From: Collinsella sp. AM18-10
GTDB taxonomy: Bacteria > Actinomycetota > Coriobacteriia > Coriobacteriales > Coriobacteriaceae
NCBI RefSeq assembly: GCF_003471585.1
Contig: NZ_QRJO01000003.1
Span: 124,001 to 188,000 of the forward strand
Reading direction: 5' to 3'
Length of the DNA: 64,000 bases
The position numbers were made by a program, and so were the translations under genes. The number at the start of each line of letters is the position of its first letter. Within the stretch, counting starts at the first letter, position 1. A model generated the notes under the pieces. It ran no database searches, was not told where the DNA came from, and was given only the letters and a program-made list of their open reading frames with translations. Positions 18,163 to 27,145 of the stretch are shown one piece after another.

Positions 18163-19017
18163 ATGGCTGAACTGCTGAAGGGTGCCCCCGTTGCTCGCGC
18201 TTTGACTGAGGAACTTGCTGCTCGCTGCGTGGCTTTGCGTGAGCGCGGCGTTGTGCCGACGCTGGCCATCGTTCGCGTGGGCGAGCGCGAGGACGACCTG
18301 TCCTACGAGCGCGGTGCGCTCAAGCGCTGCGAGAAGGTTGGCATTGAAGCTCGCCGCATTTTGCTTCCCGCCGATGTTTCGCAGGACGAGCTGTTGACGG
18401 CCATCGAGGACATCAATACCGATTCGTCTGTTCATGGCTGCCTGATGTTCCGCCCGCTGCCCGCCGGCCTTGACGAGGACGCGGTTGCCGCAGCGCTCGA
18501 TCCTGGCAAGGACGTTGACTCTATGACGCCGGCTTCGCTGCTCACCACGCTTTCGGGGCGCGGCGAGGGTTTTGCCCCCTGCACAGCCGAAGCCGTGCTT
18601 GCTTTGCTGGATCATTACGGCGTTGAGCTGGATGGAGCTAAGGTTGCTGTGGTCGGGCGCTCGCTGGTGATCGGGCGTCCTGTTGCCGCCATGCTTACGG
18701 CGCGCAATGCGACCGTGACGACGTGCCATACGCATACGCGCGACCTTGCTGCCGAGTGCCGTGCTGCCGACATTGTGGTTGCCGCCGTTGGACGCGCGCG
18801 TACGATTGGCGTGGATGCGGTTCGCGAGGGCCAGACGATCATCGATGTTGGCATTAATTGGGACGAGGCCGCTGGCAAGCTGGTCGGGGACGTCGATTTT
18901 GATGCTGCGGAGCCGGTTGTTAACGCCATCACGCCCGTGCCGGGCGGCGTGGGCGCTGTGACGACGGCGATCCTCGCCAAACACGTGATCGAGGCGGCCG
19001 AGCGCGCATCGAAATAG
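18163..19017 (+). CDS. folD: Methylenetetrahydrofolate dehydrogenase FolD, probably lacking cyclohydrolase activity
   Basis: FolD normally oxidises methylene-THF with NADP and then hydrolyses methenyl-THF. This 284-residue protein has the full fold, with the Tyr (Y48) in SYERGALKRCEK, the KDVDSM stretch with D119, and the Rossmann motif VVGRSLVIGRPVA. However, the position of the catalytic lysine in the YxxxK motif is Ala52, and the conserved Gln of the HGxLxQxPLP motif is Phe96 (HGCLMFRPLP). Both are residues tied to cyclohydrolase activity in the human enzyme. It is coupled to an FchA-like gene two bases upstream, which could replace that activity. The start follows AGAGGATAG. Confidence 0.93.
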   Translation: MAELLKGAPVARALTEELAARCVALRERGVVPTLAIVRVGEREDDLSYERGALKRCEKVGIEARRILLPADVSQDELLTAIEDINTDSSVHGCLMFRPLPAGLDEDAVAAALDPGKDVDSMTPASLLTTLSGRGEGFAPCTAEAVLALLDHYGVELDGAKVAVVGRSLVIGRPVAAMLTARNATVTTCHTHTRDLAAECRAADIVVAAVGRARTIGVDAVREGQTIIDVGINWDEAAGKLVGDVDFDAAEPVVNAITPVPGGVGAVTTAILAKHVIEAAERASK

Positions 19018-19028
19018 GTTTTTGACCA

Positions 19029-19062
19029 CAAGGGCTGCCGAGGCCGTGGTTTCGCCCTTTTT
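19029..19062 (+). terminator. Probable terminator of fchA-folD
   Basis: AAGGGC and GCCCTT pair around an internal CGAGGCCG segment and run into TTTTT, twelve bases after the folD stop. The stem is short, so confidence is moderate. Confidence 0.6.
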
Positions 19063-19116
19063 GTGCCGAAGCGATACACTGTTGCCGTTTGATTTCTTCG
19101 CTCAAGGAGGATGCGC

Positions 19117-20640
19117 ATGCCGTGCACAACGATTTTGGTTGGTAAGAACGCGAGCTACGACGGGTCGACGTTGGTTGCCCGCAACGAGGACTCGTCCAAC
19201 GGGGTGTTTGAGCCCAAGCGTATGCGCGTGGTGCATCCCGACGAGCAGCCGCGCGTCTACACGAGCGTCCTGAGTCACCTGACCGTTGAACTGCCCGATA
19301 ATCCCATGCGCTACACGAGCGTCCCCGATGTTATTCCCGGTCACGGCATTTGGGCCGAGGCGGGCTTCAACGAGCTCAATGTGGGCATGTCCGCAACCGA
19401 GACGCTCACCACCAACGAGCGCGTTCGCGGCGCCGACCCGCTCGTGGACTACGTGCCCGCCAAGGGCAACGAGGGCGAGGACGGATACGTTCCGGCACAG
19501 CCCGGTGGCCTGGGCGAGGAGGACATGGTGACCCTGGTGCTGCCATATGCCAAATCCGCCCGCGACGGCGTACGCATTCTGGGTGACCTGCTCGAGCGTT
19601 ATGGCACCTACGAGAACAACGGCATCGCCTTTAGCGACGTGGACGAGATCTGGTGGCTCGAGACCATCGGCGGCCACCACTGGATCGCCAAGCGCGTGCC
19701 CGATGACGCCTATGTGACCATGCCCAACCAGCTGGGTATCGACAGCTTTGACCTGGATGACGCCGAGGGCGCCCAGGCCGACCACATGTGCTCCGCCGAC
19801 CTGCGTGCCTGGATGGCCGAGTGGCATCTGGACCTGACGCTGGGCGTCGATGGCGACGGCCCGGCTGCGATCTTTAACCCGCGCGAGGCCTTTGGCTCGC
19901 ACAGCGACAGCGACCATGTCTACAACACGCCGCGCGCGTGGTACATGCAGCGCTGCCTTAACCCCAGCGATGTGTGGGACGGCCCCGACGCCGACTACAC
20001 GCCCGAGAGCGATGACATCCCCTGGAGCCGCGTGCCCGAGCGTAAGGTGACCATCGAGGACATCAAGTACGTACTCTCGAGCCACTACCAGGGCACGGAG
20101 TACGACTGCTACGGCAGCAAGGGCACGCCCGCCACGCGTGGCGCTTATCGCCCCATCGGCATCAACCGCAACAGCCAGCTCGCCGTGTTGCAGCTGCGCC
20201 CCTATGCGCAGCCGGCCTATCGCGCCGTGCAGTGGATGGCCTTTGGTTCCAACTCGTTTAACGCGCTGATTCCGCTGTACGCCAACGTCGAGACCATGCC
20301 CGAGTACTATGCCGACACGCAGGCTCGCGTGACGTCCGAAAACTTCTACTGGGCCAACCGCCTGATCGGCGCGCTGGCTGACGTTCGCTTCCATGAGTGC
20401 GGCCGCGCCGTGGAGGACTATCAGGAGAAGGTCGGTGGCATGGGCCACAAGCAGATTCATGACGTCGACGCCGCCGTAGCTACCCTGCCCGAGGCCGAGG
20501 TGCCTGCCGAGCTCGCCCGCGCCAACGAGGAGTTTGCCGAGCGTGTTCGTGTAGAAACCGATGCCCTGTTGGGCAAGGTGCTCTACACCACGAGCTGCGC
20601 CATGAAGAACTCTTTCGCGATGAACGACAACGTGAGGTAG
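19117..20640 (+). CDS. C69 family dipeptidase
   Basis: This is a PepD-type N-terminal nucleophile hydrolase that cleaves dipeptides. Starting at ATG 19117 the protein begins MPCTT, placing the presumed nucleophile Cys at residue 3, as in C69 enzymes; the ATG at 19111 sits directly on the AAGGAGG site and is rejected. Other family landmarks are STLVARNEDS, WAEAGFNELNVGMSATET and IWWLETIGGHHWIAKRVPDD. It is 507 residues, typical of the longer branch, with no signal peptide, so cytoplasmic. It is a single-gene unit. Together with the M20 peptidase at 52 kb it suggests growth on peptides. Confidence 0.94.
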   Translation: MPCTTILVGKNASYDGSTLVARNEDSSNGVFEPKRMRVVHPDEQPRVYTSVLSHLTVELPDNPMRYTSVPDVIPGHGIWAEAGFNELNVGMSATETLTTNERVRGADPLVDYVPAKGNEGEDGYVPAQPGGLGEEDMVTLVLPYAKSARDGVRILGDLLERYGTYENNGIAFSDVDEIWWLETIGGHHWIAKRVPDDAYVTMPNQLGIDSFDLDDAEGAQADHMCSADLRAWMAEWHLDLTLGVDGDGPAAIFNPREAFGSHSDSDHVYNTPRAWYMQRCLNPSDVWDGPDADYTPESDDIPWSRVPERKVTIEDIKYVLSSHYQGTEYDCYGSKGTPATRGAYRPIGINRNSQLAVLQLRPYAQPAYRAVQWMAFGSNSFNALIPLYANVETMPEYYADTQARVTSENFYWANRLIGALADVRFHECGRAVEDYQEKVGGMGHKQIHDVDAAVATLPEAEVPAELARANEEFAERVRVETDALLGKVLYTTSCAMKNSFAMNDNVR

Positions 20641-20739
20641 GGATTTCCCGTCGATCGTATAGCGCTAAAACGCTTTGTCGCTTTCGCTCAATCTTGGGTA
20701 CAAGAACGCCAATGCAGTTGTTTGTGATTGGAGACAACC

Positions 20740-21156
20740 ATGGTTATGAAACTCGATCAGCTTGTTAACGGCGCTATTAACGTTGGCTTTGGCGCTGCCG
20801 CCGTTGCCGTCGAAGGCGGCAAGAAGGTCCTCGACGACCTTAATACCAAGGGCGAACAGGTGCGCAAGGACACCGCCACCCCCGATATCGCCCGCAGTGT
20901 GTCCGACATGTTCGAGCAGGCCGGTGGCACCATCTCCGATCTGACCGAGCGCTTGGGCATGCAGGGCGAGACCGCGGCCCAGCGCGTGCTCGACGAGCTC
21001 ATCCTTGCCCGCGTCCGCGTTATGACCGCTCCCGAGCGCACGGCCTTCCTGGCCCATGTGCGCGACATCGTCGATTCGGTCGAGGACAACGTGACCTCGG
21101 TGCCCGTCGAGTCCGTTGAGCCCGACGATGCGAAGGATACCGAAGAGGCCGAGTAG
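20740..21156 (+). CDS. Small hypothetical protein upstream of the UbiB-like kinase
   Basis: This is a 138-residue, mostly helical acidic protein with a short Gly/Ala-rich N-terminal stretch (NVGFGAAAVAVEGG) and a Glu/Asp-rich tail. ATG 20740 is chosen because GGAG lies seven bases before it; a TTG twelve bases earlier is an alternative. It is followed eight bases later by the UbiB-family kinase gene and is very likely co-expressed with it. The pattern recalls phasin-like or polyhydroxyalkanoate-associated helical proteins, often found beside UbiB-like genes, but I cannot confirm that family. Confidence 0.8.
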   Translation: MVMKLDQLVNGAINVGFGAAAVAVEGGKKVLDDLNTKGEQVRKDTATPDIARSVSDMFEQAGGTISDLTERLGMQGETAAQRVLDELILARVRVMTAPERTAFLAHVRDIVDSVEDNVTSVPVESVEPDDAKDTEEAE

Positions 21157-21164
21157 CAGCGCAG

Positions 21165-22928
21165 ATGGCAGATTCCACCACCGATTACAACAATCTAGAT
21201 CCCTTGGGTGACGAGGCGGCGGTTGTCGATGAGGTCGACGCCGCCGTCTCGGGCGCTCGCAAGAAGCCGCGCGCTGTCGATATGGTGCCAGAGGAGCCCG
21301 ACGCGATGGCGCCGGACGAGGAATACCAGCTCACGCCGGCGGGTCGTCGCGAACGCATCGGGCAGATTGTTCGCCTGGTCAAAAAGTACCGTGTGTGGGA
21401 TAACCTCACGCCGGTTCGTTTGCGCCGCCTGCTCGAGGAACTCGGCCCCATGTTCGTCAAGATGGGGCAGATTCTGGCCAACCGGTCCGAGATTCTGCCG
21501 CAACGCTTTTGCGACGAGCTGCGTCGTCTGCGCTCCGACGTGGAGCCGGTGCCGTACGAGGTCGTACTCAGTTGTCTGGAAGAAGAATACGGCCTGCGCC
21601 TGGGGGAGATGTTCGATGCGATCGACCCCAATCCGCTTGGTAGCGCATCGCTCGCGCAGGTGCACCGCGCTCGTCTGGTGACGGGCGAGGACGTGGCCGT
21701 CAAGGTGCAGCGCCCCGGTGCGCAGCAGGTTATGGCACAGGACATCGATATCATCCGCTCGGTGGTGCGTATCGTTTCCAAGTTCGTCAACACCGATCAA
21801 TTTGTTGACCTGCACGGCGTAGTCGAGGAGTTGTGGACCTCGTTTCGCGAGGAGACCAACTTTTTGGCCGAGGCCAAAAACCTCAACGACTTCTACGAGT
21901 TCCATAAGAGCGTTCATGGCGTGACGTGTCCTAAATCCTATCTGGACCTGTGCACCGAGCACGTGGTGGTTATGGACTACGTCGACGGCATTTCGATCGC
22001 CGATCCTGAACGCTTGGTGGCCGAGGGCTATGACTTGGAAAAGATCGGTGCCGCAATCGTCGAGGATTACTCGACGCAGGTGCTCGATGACGGCTTTTTC
22101 CATGCCGACCCGCATGCGGGAAACATTATTCTCAAGGACGGCATCGTTTACTTTATCGACTTGGGCATGGTCGGACGCATGTCGAGTCACGATCGCGGTA
22201 TCGTCAAGGACATGATTTTCGCCGTGGCCGAGGGTGACGTGCCCAAGCTCAAGGATTCGCTCATGCGCTTCGCCGTGACGCGTGGCGACTCGGCTGAGCT
22301 CGATCATTCGGCCTTTTTGTCCGATTTGGACTTTATCGTGGCTGACTTTGCGGGCCTTGACCTGAAGGATCTGGATATCGGCGAGTTTTTGACCTCGCTG
22401 TTAAACCTGGCGCGCAAAAACGACGTTGAGCTGCCGAGCGTGGTAACGATGTTCGCCCGCGGCATGGTGACGCTCGAGGGCCTGTTGACCGAGTACATGC
22501 CCAACGTCAACATGATCCAGATCATTCAGACGCATATCAAAAACGAAAAAAGCACTTATGCGCGCGTGCGCGACATGGGACGCGATCTTGCCGCGAGCAG
22601 CTATCGCGCGGCAAAAGGCTCGCTCGAGGCGGCCGAGTATCTTGGCCTGGCTTCGCGCATGCTCACGCGCGGCCAGCTTAAGGTGAACACGCAGATCATG
22701 AGCAGCGATAAGGCGCTGCGACAGCTGGGTGGAATTATCGACCGCATGTCGATGGCAATTGTGATCGCCGGTCTGTTTATCGGTTCGTCGGTGGTGTACT
22801 ACGCGCGCATCGAGCCGGTTGTCCTCGGCATTCCGGTCATCGGCTTCTTTGGCTACGTGAGCGCGCTGGTGCTGGCGCTTATGCTGGGTCGCAATATCTG
22901 GCTCAACAGCCACGGCGGCAAGCACTAG
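21165..22928 (+). CDS. ABC1/UbiB family atypical kinase
   Basis: UbiB-family proteins are membrane-associated protein-kinase-like ATPases affecting isoprenoid lipid pathways. This 587-residue protein has the diagnostic KxGQ motif (FVKMGQILANR), the Ala-rich loop LGSASLAQVH, the VAVKVQRPG lysine strand, the catalytic-loop equivalent FHADPHAGNI, FIDLGMVG as the metal-binding DFG-like motif, and two C-terminal membrane helices. About 80 acidic residues precede the core. The organism type lacks ubiquinone, so the substrate is unlikely to be a quinone precursor of that pathway; menaquinone or another isoprenoid is possible. It ends with a strong terminator. Confidence 0.93.
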   Translation: MADSTTDYNNLDPLGDEAAVVDEVDAAVSGARKKPRAVDMVPEEPDAMAPDEEYQLTPAGRRERIGQIVRLVKKYRVWDNLTPVRLRRLLEELGPMFVKMGQILANRSEILPQRFCDELRRLRSDVEPVPYEVVLSCLEEEYGLRLGEMFDAIDPNPLGSASLAQVHRARLVTGEDVAVKVQRPGAQQVMAQDIDIIRSVVRIVSKFVNTDQFVDLHGVVEELWTSFREETNFLAEAKNLNDFYEFHKSVHGVTCPKSYLDLCTEHVVVMDYVDGISIADPERLVAEGYDLEKIGAAIVEDYSTQVLDDGFFHADPHAGNIILKDGIVYFIDLGMVGRMSSHDRGIVKDMIFAVAEGDVPKLKDSLMRFAVTRGDSAELDHSAFLSDLDFIVADFAGLDLKDLDIGEFLTSLLNLARKNDVELPSVVTMFARGMVTLEGLLTEYMPNVNMIQIIQTHIKNEKSTYARVRDMGRDLAASSYRAAKGSLEAAEYLGLASRMLTRGQLKVNTQIMSSDKALRQLGGIIDRMSMAIVIAGLFIGSSVVYYARIEPVVLGIPVIGFFGYVSALVLALMLGRNIWLNSHGGKH

Positions 22929-22979
22929 AGGCTGCGGCCGTCACCGCATTCTCCTATCGCAAACAATAGCTTTTACCTT

Positions 22980-23007
22980 GGGCTTCGCCTGCGTGCGAGG
23001 CCCTTTT
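22980..23007 (+). terminator. Terminator of the UbiB-like kinase gene
   Basis: GGGCTTCGC and GCGAGGCCC pair over nine positions (one G-T wobble) with a six-base loop, then TTTT. Confidence 0.8.
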
Positions 23008-23034
23008 GCGTGATACCATACTGACGGTAATAAT
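23006..23034 (+). promoter_or_regulatory. Candidate promoter for the cobalamin-riboswitch transcript
   Basis: TTGCGT and TAATAA(T) are 16-17 bases apart, just upstream of the riboswitch aptamer. The match is reasonable but not confirmed. Confidence 0.4.
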
Positions 23035-23059
23035 CGATGGCCTAGATGGTGGTGCGGAG

Positions 23060-23225
23060 ACGCATGAATGCGCGGTTTACCTGCGCGTTTGGGAGAATTG
23101 GGGTGCAAGTCCCCGGCTGTACCAGTAACCGTAATTCCTCTTGGCTCGGGATGTTCGCGTCGCAGATCGGACGACGTGCCCGAGTCGTTAAGGTTAAGTC
23201 GGATCGCCTCCCATCTTGCATGCGG
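23060..23225 (+). promoter_or_regulatory. Cobalamin riboswitch
   Basis: The leader contains the conserved core of the B12 aptamer: a GGTTTACCTGCGCG arm, TGGGAGAATTGGGGTGCAAG, TCCCCGGCTGTACCAGTAAC followed by CGTAA, a long variable hairpin, and the B12-box-like AAGTCGGATCGCCTCCCATC near 23200. The order and spacing match the known aptamer. It precedes a very large surface protein with transcobalamin-like domains, a target class consistent with B12 control. Whether it acts on transcription or on the ribosome site (GGAGGGAAGAG, 23261-23271) cannot be told by eye. Confidence 0.85.
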
Positions 23226-23278
23226 CTGCGGCGTATGCTGCCGGTGTGCATAGGGCTCTGGAGGGAAGAGAGATCCCA

Positions 23279-26200
23279 ATGGGGGAACTCGAGCGCAACA
23301 TGCGCGATGACGTGGGGCAGCCTCAAGGCAACGCTCCAAGTACAGACAATGGGGGACAAATGGATATGTTTGAGGACGAGCGCGAGCGCGCCTCGTTGCA
23401 TCGCCGTGGCGCGATTGCACGCGGTGTAGCCAAGCGCGGCCTGGTGGCATTCCTGACCTTCGCGATGGCCTTTGGCACCACGCCGGCTCAGTTGTGGGCC
23501 GAGGGCGCCGAGGGCATTGCCGAGGCTGTGGCTCAGGCTGCGACGTCGGGCGAGGACGCAGCGCTTGCGGGCGGTGCCGCTGAGCAGAGCGGCGCCGAGG
23601 TTTCGGATTCCGAGGACGCGCCTGCAGCTAGTGCAGCCATAACAGAGGCAGCAACTGGCGACGAAGGCTCGGCGACGGGGGAGAGCCCTGCTACGAGCGA
23701 GCAGTCTTCGACGGCATCCGCTGGCCAAGCAGGATCTGCCGCCGCGGCTGCCGTTCAGACGGAGAACCCGACAGAAACTGGCGATGTCGCCAAGAAGCAA
23801 GTCGAGGTCTCGTTCTCGATTATCGGCACCGATGCCGACGGCAAGGCTCAGACCTGGGTGGCACCTACGCAGCTTAAGCTCGACGAGGGCTCGACGGCTG
23901 CGGACGCCTTCGTTAAGCTGCAGGAGAAGACGGGCTTTAAGGCGAAATACGATCCGAACACGGCATACGGTTTCTACCTCGAAAGCATCACGTCCCCGAG
24001 CGATGGCCGCACGCTTGCCTTCGATCCGGCGACTTATGCCTACTGGCAGCTGTTTGTCGACGGCGCGTCTTCCTCGGTTGGTGCGAGCGGCGTCAAGCTC
24101 ACCCAGGGGCAGAAGATTGAGTTTGCCTATACGGCTGGTAGCTCGTCCCCTGTCGTTAAGGACCAGGTTGCCGCAAATGTGACCGTCATTGGTCGCGATG
24201 CCCAGGGCAAGACTCAGACTTGGGTCGATAACGCGCAGTATGTGGTGACGTCCGGCTCGAACGCACTTGACCTTACGAAGGTCGCGCTCGAGGCGAATGA
24301 TATTGACGCCGTTGTTGCGGGCTCCTTCATTCTGAGCCTTAAGTACAATGGCGTTGAGCTGGGTACGCCGCTCGATTATTCGACCTCTTGGCAGCTGTTC
24401 ATCAACGGCAAGTCGAGCGACCGCACGGCGGACAATGTCACCATTCATGCCGGCGATACCGTTACGTGGTTCTACGGTGGCTGGGGCGACCAGTTGCCCT
24501 CTGATTCCGTCCATGCTTCCGTTCAGGTGCTTGGCAAGGACAAGGACGGCAAGCAGCAGGTGTGGGCCTCGACGGGCCAGACGAGTCTCAAGGCGGGCTC
24601 TACTGCCAAGGACCTGTTGGAGCAGACTGGTCTTGATCTCGTTACTAGTGAAGAGTCTTGGGGCTGGTACCTCAGCGGCATTAAATCGCCGCTTGACGGT
24701 AAGACCTATAAGTCTGATCCTGCGACCCGCAGTTATTGGCAATTCTATGTAAATGGCAAGTCCGCCACGGTCGGTGCCGGCAACTACGAACTCCAAGATG
24801 GTGACGCCGTCACCTTTATGTATGCTGGCGACAGCGATGCCCTTCCTGGTCAGGTTCTTGGGTCTGTCGATGTTATCGGTCCCGATGTCAACGGCAACAA
24901 TACTTGCTGGGGCTCGGCAAGCAGTGTTTCTTTGCCCGAAGGCTCTACTGCCCAGAACCTTATTGAGACGGTCCTGAAGGCCAAGGGCGTTACGTACAAC
25001 GGCTCCCAGAGTGGTGAGTACTGGTCCCTCAATTCCATCAACTCGCCGTTCGATCACAAGCCGTATGCCTGGGATGCTGCGACCAATAAATCTTGGCACC
25101 TGTATATCAATGGAGAGCCCTCCTTACTCTGCGCCAACCAGATTACGCTCAAGAGCGGCGATAAGGTCACGCTTGCCTATACCACCGACGATTCGCCCAT
25201 GCCCGATCCCGACAAGATTGTCGTGGACCCGAGTGCGACGACTCCTGATTGGGATGCCGAGTGGGCCGGCTACGGTAACAGCGGCAACGGTACGTCCGTT
25301 ACGGACGCCAAGACGCCTGCGCAGGCCGCCGGTCTTAAGTGGGCCTTCGATTGGAAGGCCGAGTCTGGTCAGCAGTATGCCAACTGCAGCGAGCCTGTCA
25401 TTGCTAACGGTTTTGTGTACATCGCGACCGAGAACGAGCTCATTAAGATCGATTCGTCCACGGGCAAAAAGGTTGCCTCTGCGCCGCTTGCCTCCAAGGT
25501 GAGCTATACCTCTCGTCCGATCTATACCAATGGCCTTATCATCGTTCCGCTCAACGGCGGTGCGGTCCAGGCGATTACTGCAGACAAGCTGATCTGCAAG
25601 TGGCTGACGCCTGGTTTGACGGACTTGACGCAGAGCTCCTGCACCGTCGTTTCGGACGGCGAGTACGTCTATGTAGGCTCGGTCGATATTTCGTATGACG
25701 AGAATTACAACGCGACCTACGGCAACGGCTCCTTTGCGCGCATTAAGATTGCCACGGGCGAAGTTTCTTGGCAGAACATCGACCCTGCCGAGGGCTATTA
25801 CTGGACTGGTGCGGCTTTGACGGATAAGTATGCCATCGTTCCTACGAGCGCGGGTACGCTTAAGTGCATTGATAAGACGACGGGCGATGTCGTTTCGACC
25901 ATGAAGCTCGGCGCTCTCGCAAATGCCGATTGCATTGCCGATCCGTCCAATGGTTCGACCTTCTATCAGATGACGCACGACGGAAAGCTCCATGTGATTT
26001 CGCTTTCGGCGAAGGGCGTGTTGAGTGAACAGAAGACGGTTGATCTGGGCCTTACGAATAACATGAGCGCTCCGGCGGTGGCTGGTGAAAACTTGATTGT
26101 CGGCGGACAGACGGCTACTGGCTCTGCTCTGGTTCTCTATAACCTGAAGACGGGCAAGACCACGATGGTCGCTGCTGCCGACGGCAAGGCGCTGCCGGCT

Positions 26201-27136
26201 GGTCTCAACGGTATTGCTGCTACTCCGCTGGTGAGTGTTCAGGGCGGCAAGACCTATGTGTACTTCACCGTTAACAGCGCGGATAGCAAGGATTACGTCA
26301 ACTACTCTGCTGGTGGTGGCGTGTATCGCTATACGCTTGGCGACGCAGAGGCGACGCAGATTTATGATGCGGCTGGCCATTACCAGTACTGTGACTCTCC
26401 GGTCATTGCCGATGCATCTGGCAACCTGTACTACATCAATGATTCGGGTACGCTGTTCAAGCTCGGGGCTGTTGAGTCTTGGACGGTTGCCTTTAATTCC
26501 AACGGCGGGTCTGCTTGCGACACTAAGTTTGTTGCTACGGCCGACGGCAAGCTGGTCAAGCCGGCCGATCCGACGCGCGATGGCTACACTTTCGGCGGTT
26601 GGTTCACCGATGAGGCTTGCACGCAGGCGTATGACTTCAGTACGCCGGTGACGGCCGATCTGACGCTGTATGCCAAGTGGACCAAGAATGCTGTTAACCC
26701 TGGCGGCAATGGCGGTTCTGGCACTAATGGTGGCAACGGTGGCGCTGGCAACGGTTCCGGTGCTGGCACGGGCACGGGCTCCGGCTCCGGCACGAAGGGC
26801 CAGCAGGCTGGCGGCGCTGTCGCCCCGGGTCAGAAGCCGGTGACCAAGACGACGGTGTCGACCAAGACCGAGACCAAGGACAACAAGTCCGACAAGAAGG
26901 ACTCCGATAAGTCCGATAAGAAGGACGAGAAGAAGCCTGACAAGAAGGACGGCAAGTCCGACAAGAAGTCCGATTCCAAGTCCGATACGGGTGCTGCTTC
27001 CACGACCACTGCTAAGAAGTCCTCTAGTGCTTCCGAGCAGGAGATTGGCACCAACCCGCTCGCCATTGTTGGCGTTGCCGCCGGCGTCATCGGTCTCGCC
27101 ATCGTCGGCGTGTTCGTGTTCACCAAACGTCGGTAG
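23279..27136 (+). CDS. Large surface protein: four DUF4430 repeats, PQQ-like propeller, InlB-type repeat, C-terminal anchor
   Basis: This is a 1285-residue exported protein. A basic region and hydrophobic signal (GLVAFLTFAMAFGTTPAQLWA, about 57-77) is followed by a Glu/Ala/Ser-rich linker. Four related DUF4430 domains follow at about 172-287, 296-405, 410-522 and 524-642, each ending in a WQLF(V/I)(D/N)G-type strand and a final V(T/E)F.YAG-type strand. DUF4430 resembles the C-terminal domain of transcobalamin and intrinsic factor. Residues about 647-1067 look like a PQQ-type beta-propeller, then comes an InlB B-repeat (GYTFGGWF, LTLYAKW), a Gly/Asn linker, a Lys/Asp/Ser stalk and a final membrane helix with KRR. 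Control by the cobalamin riboswitch suggests B12 or corrinoid capture; that is inference. Confidence 0.9.
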   Translation: MGELERNMRDDVGQPQGNAPSTDNGGQMDMFEDERERASLHRRGAIARGVAKRGLVAFLTFAMAFGTTPAQLWAEGAEGIAEAVAQAATSGEDAALAGGAAEQSGAEVSDSEDAPAASAAITEAATGDEGSATGESPATSEQSSTASAGQAGSAAAAAVQTENPTETGDVAKKQVEVSFSIIGTDADGKAQTWVAPTQLKLDEGSTAADAFVKLQEKTGFKAKYDPNTAYGFYLESITSPSDGRTLAFDPATYAYWQLFVDGASSSVGASGVKLTQGQKIEFAYTAGSSSPVVKDQVAANVTVIGRDAQGKTQTWVDNAQYVVTSGSNALDLTKVALEANDIDAVVAGSFILSLKYNGVELGTPLDYSTSWQLFINGKSSDRTADNVTIHAGDTVTWFYGGWGDQLPSDSVHASVQVLGKDKDGKQQVWASTGQTSLKAGSTAKDLLEQTGLDLVTSEESWGWYLSGIKSPLDGKTYKSDPATRSYWQFYVNGKSATVGAGNYELQDGDAVTFMYAGDSDALPGQVLGSVDVIGPDVNGNNTCWGSASSVSLPEGSTAQNLIETVLKAKGVTYNGSQSGEYWSLNSINSPFDHKPYAWDAATNKSWHLYINGEPSLLCANQITLKSGDKVTLAYTTDDSPMPDPDKIVVDPSATTPDWDAEWAGYGNSGNGTSVTDAKTPAQAAGLKWAFDWKAESGQQYANCSEPVIANGFVYIATENELIKIDSSTGKKVASAPLASKVSYTSRPIYTNGLIIVPLNGGAVQAITADKLICKWLTPGLTDLTQSSCTVVSDGEYVYVGSVDISYDENYNATYGNGSFARIKIATGEVSWQNIDPAEGYYWTGAALTDKYAIVPTSAGTLKCIDKTTGDVVSTMKLGALANADCIADPSNGSTFYQMTHDGKLHVISLSAKGVLSEQKTVDLGLTNNMSAPAVAGENLIVGGQTATGSALVLYNLKTGKTTMVAAADGKALPAGLNGIAATPLVSVQGGKTYVYFTVNSADSKDYVNYSAGGGVYRYTLGDAEATQIYDAAGHYQYCDSPVIADASGNLYYINDSGTLFKLGAVESWTVAFNSNGGSACDTKFVATADGKLVKPADPTRDGYTFGGWFTDEACTQAYDFSTPVTADLTLYAKWTKNAVNPGGNGGSGTNGGNGGAGNGSGAGTGTGSGSGTKGQQAGGAVAPGQKPVTKTTVSTKTETKDNKSDKKDSDKSDKKDEKKPDKKDGKSDKKSDSKSDTGAASTTTAKKSSSASEQEIGTNPLAIVGVAAGVIGLAIVGVFVFTKRR

Positions 27137-27145
27137 GTGAGGGCT

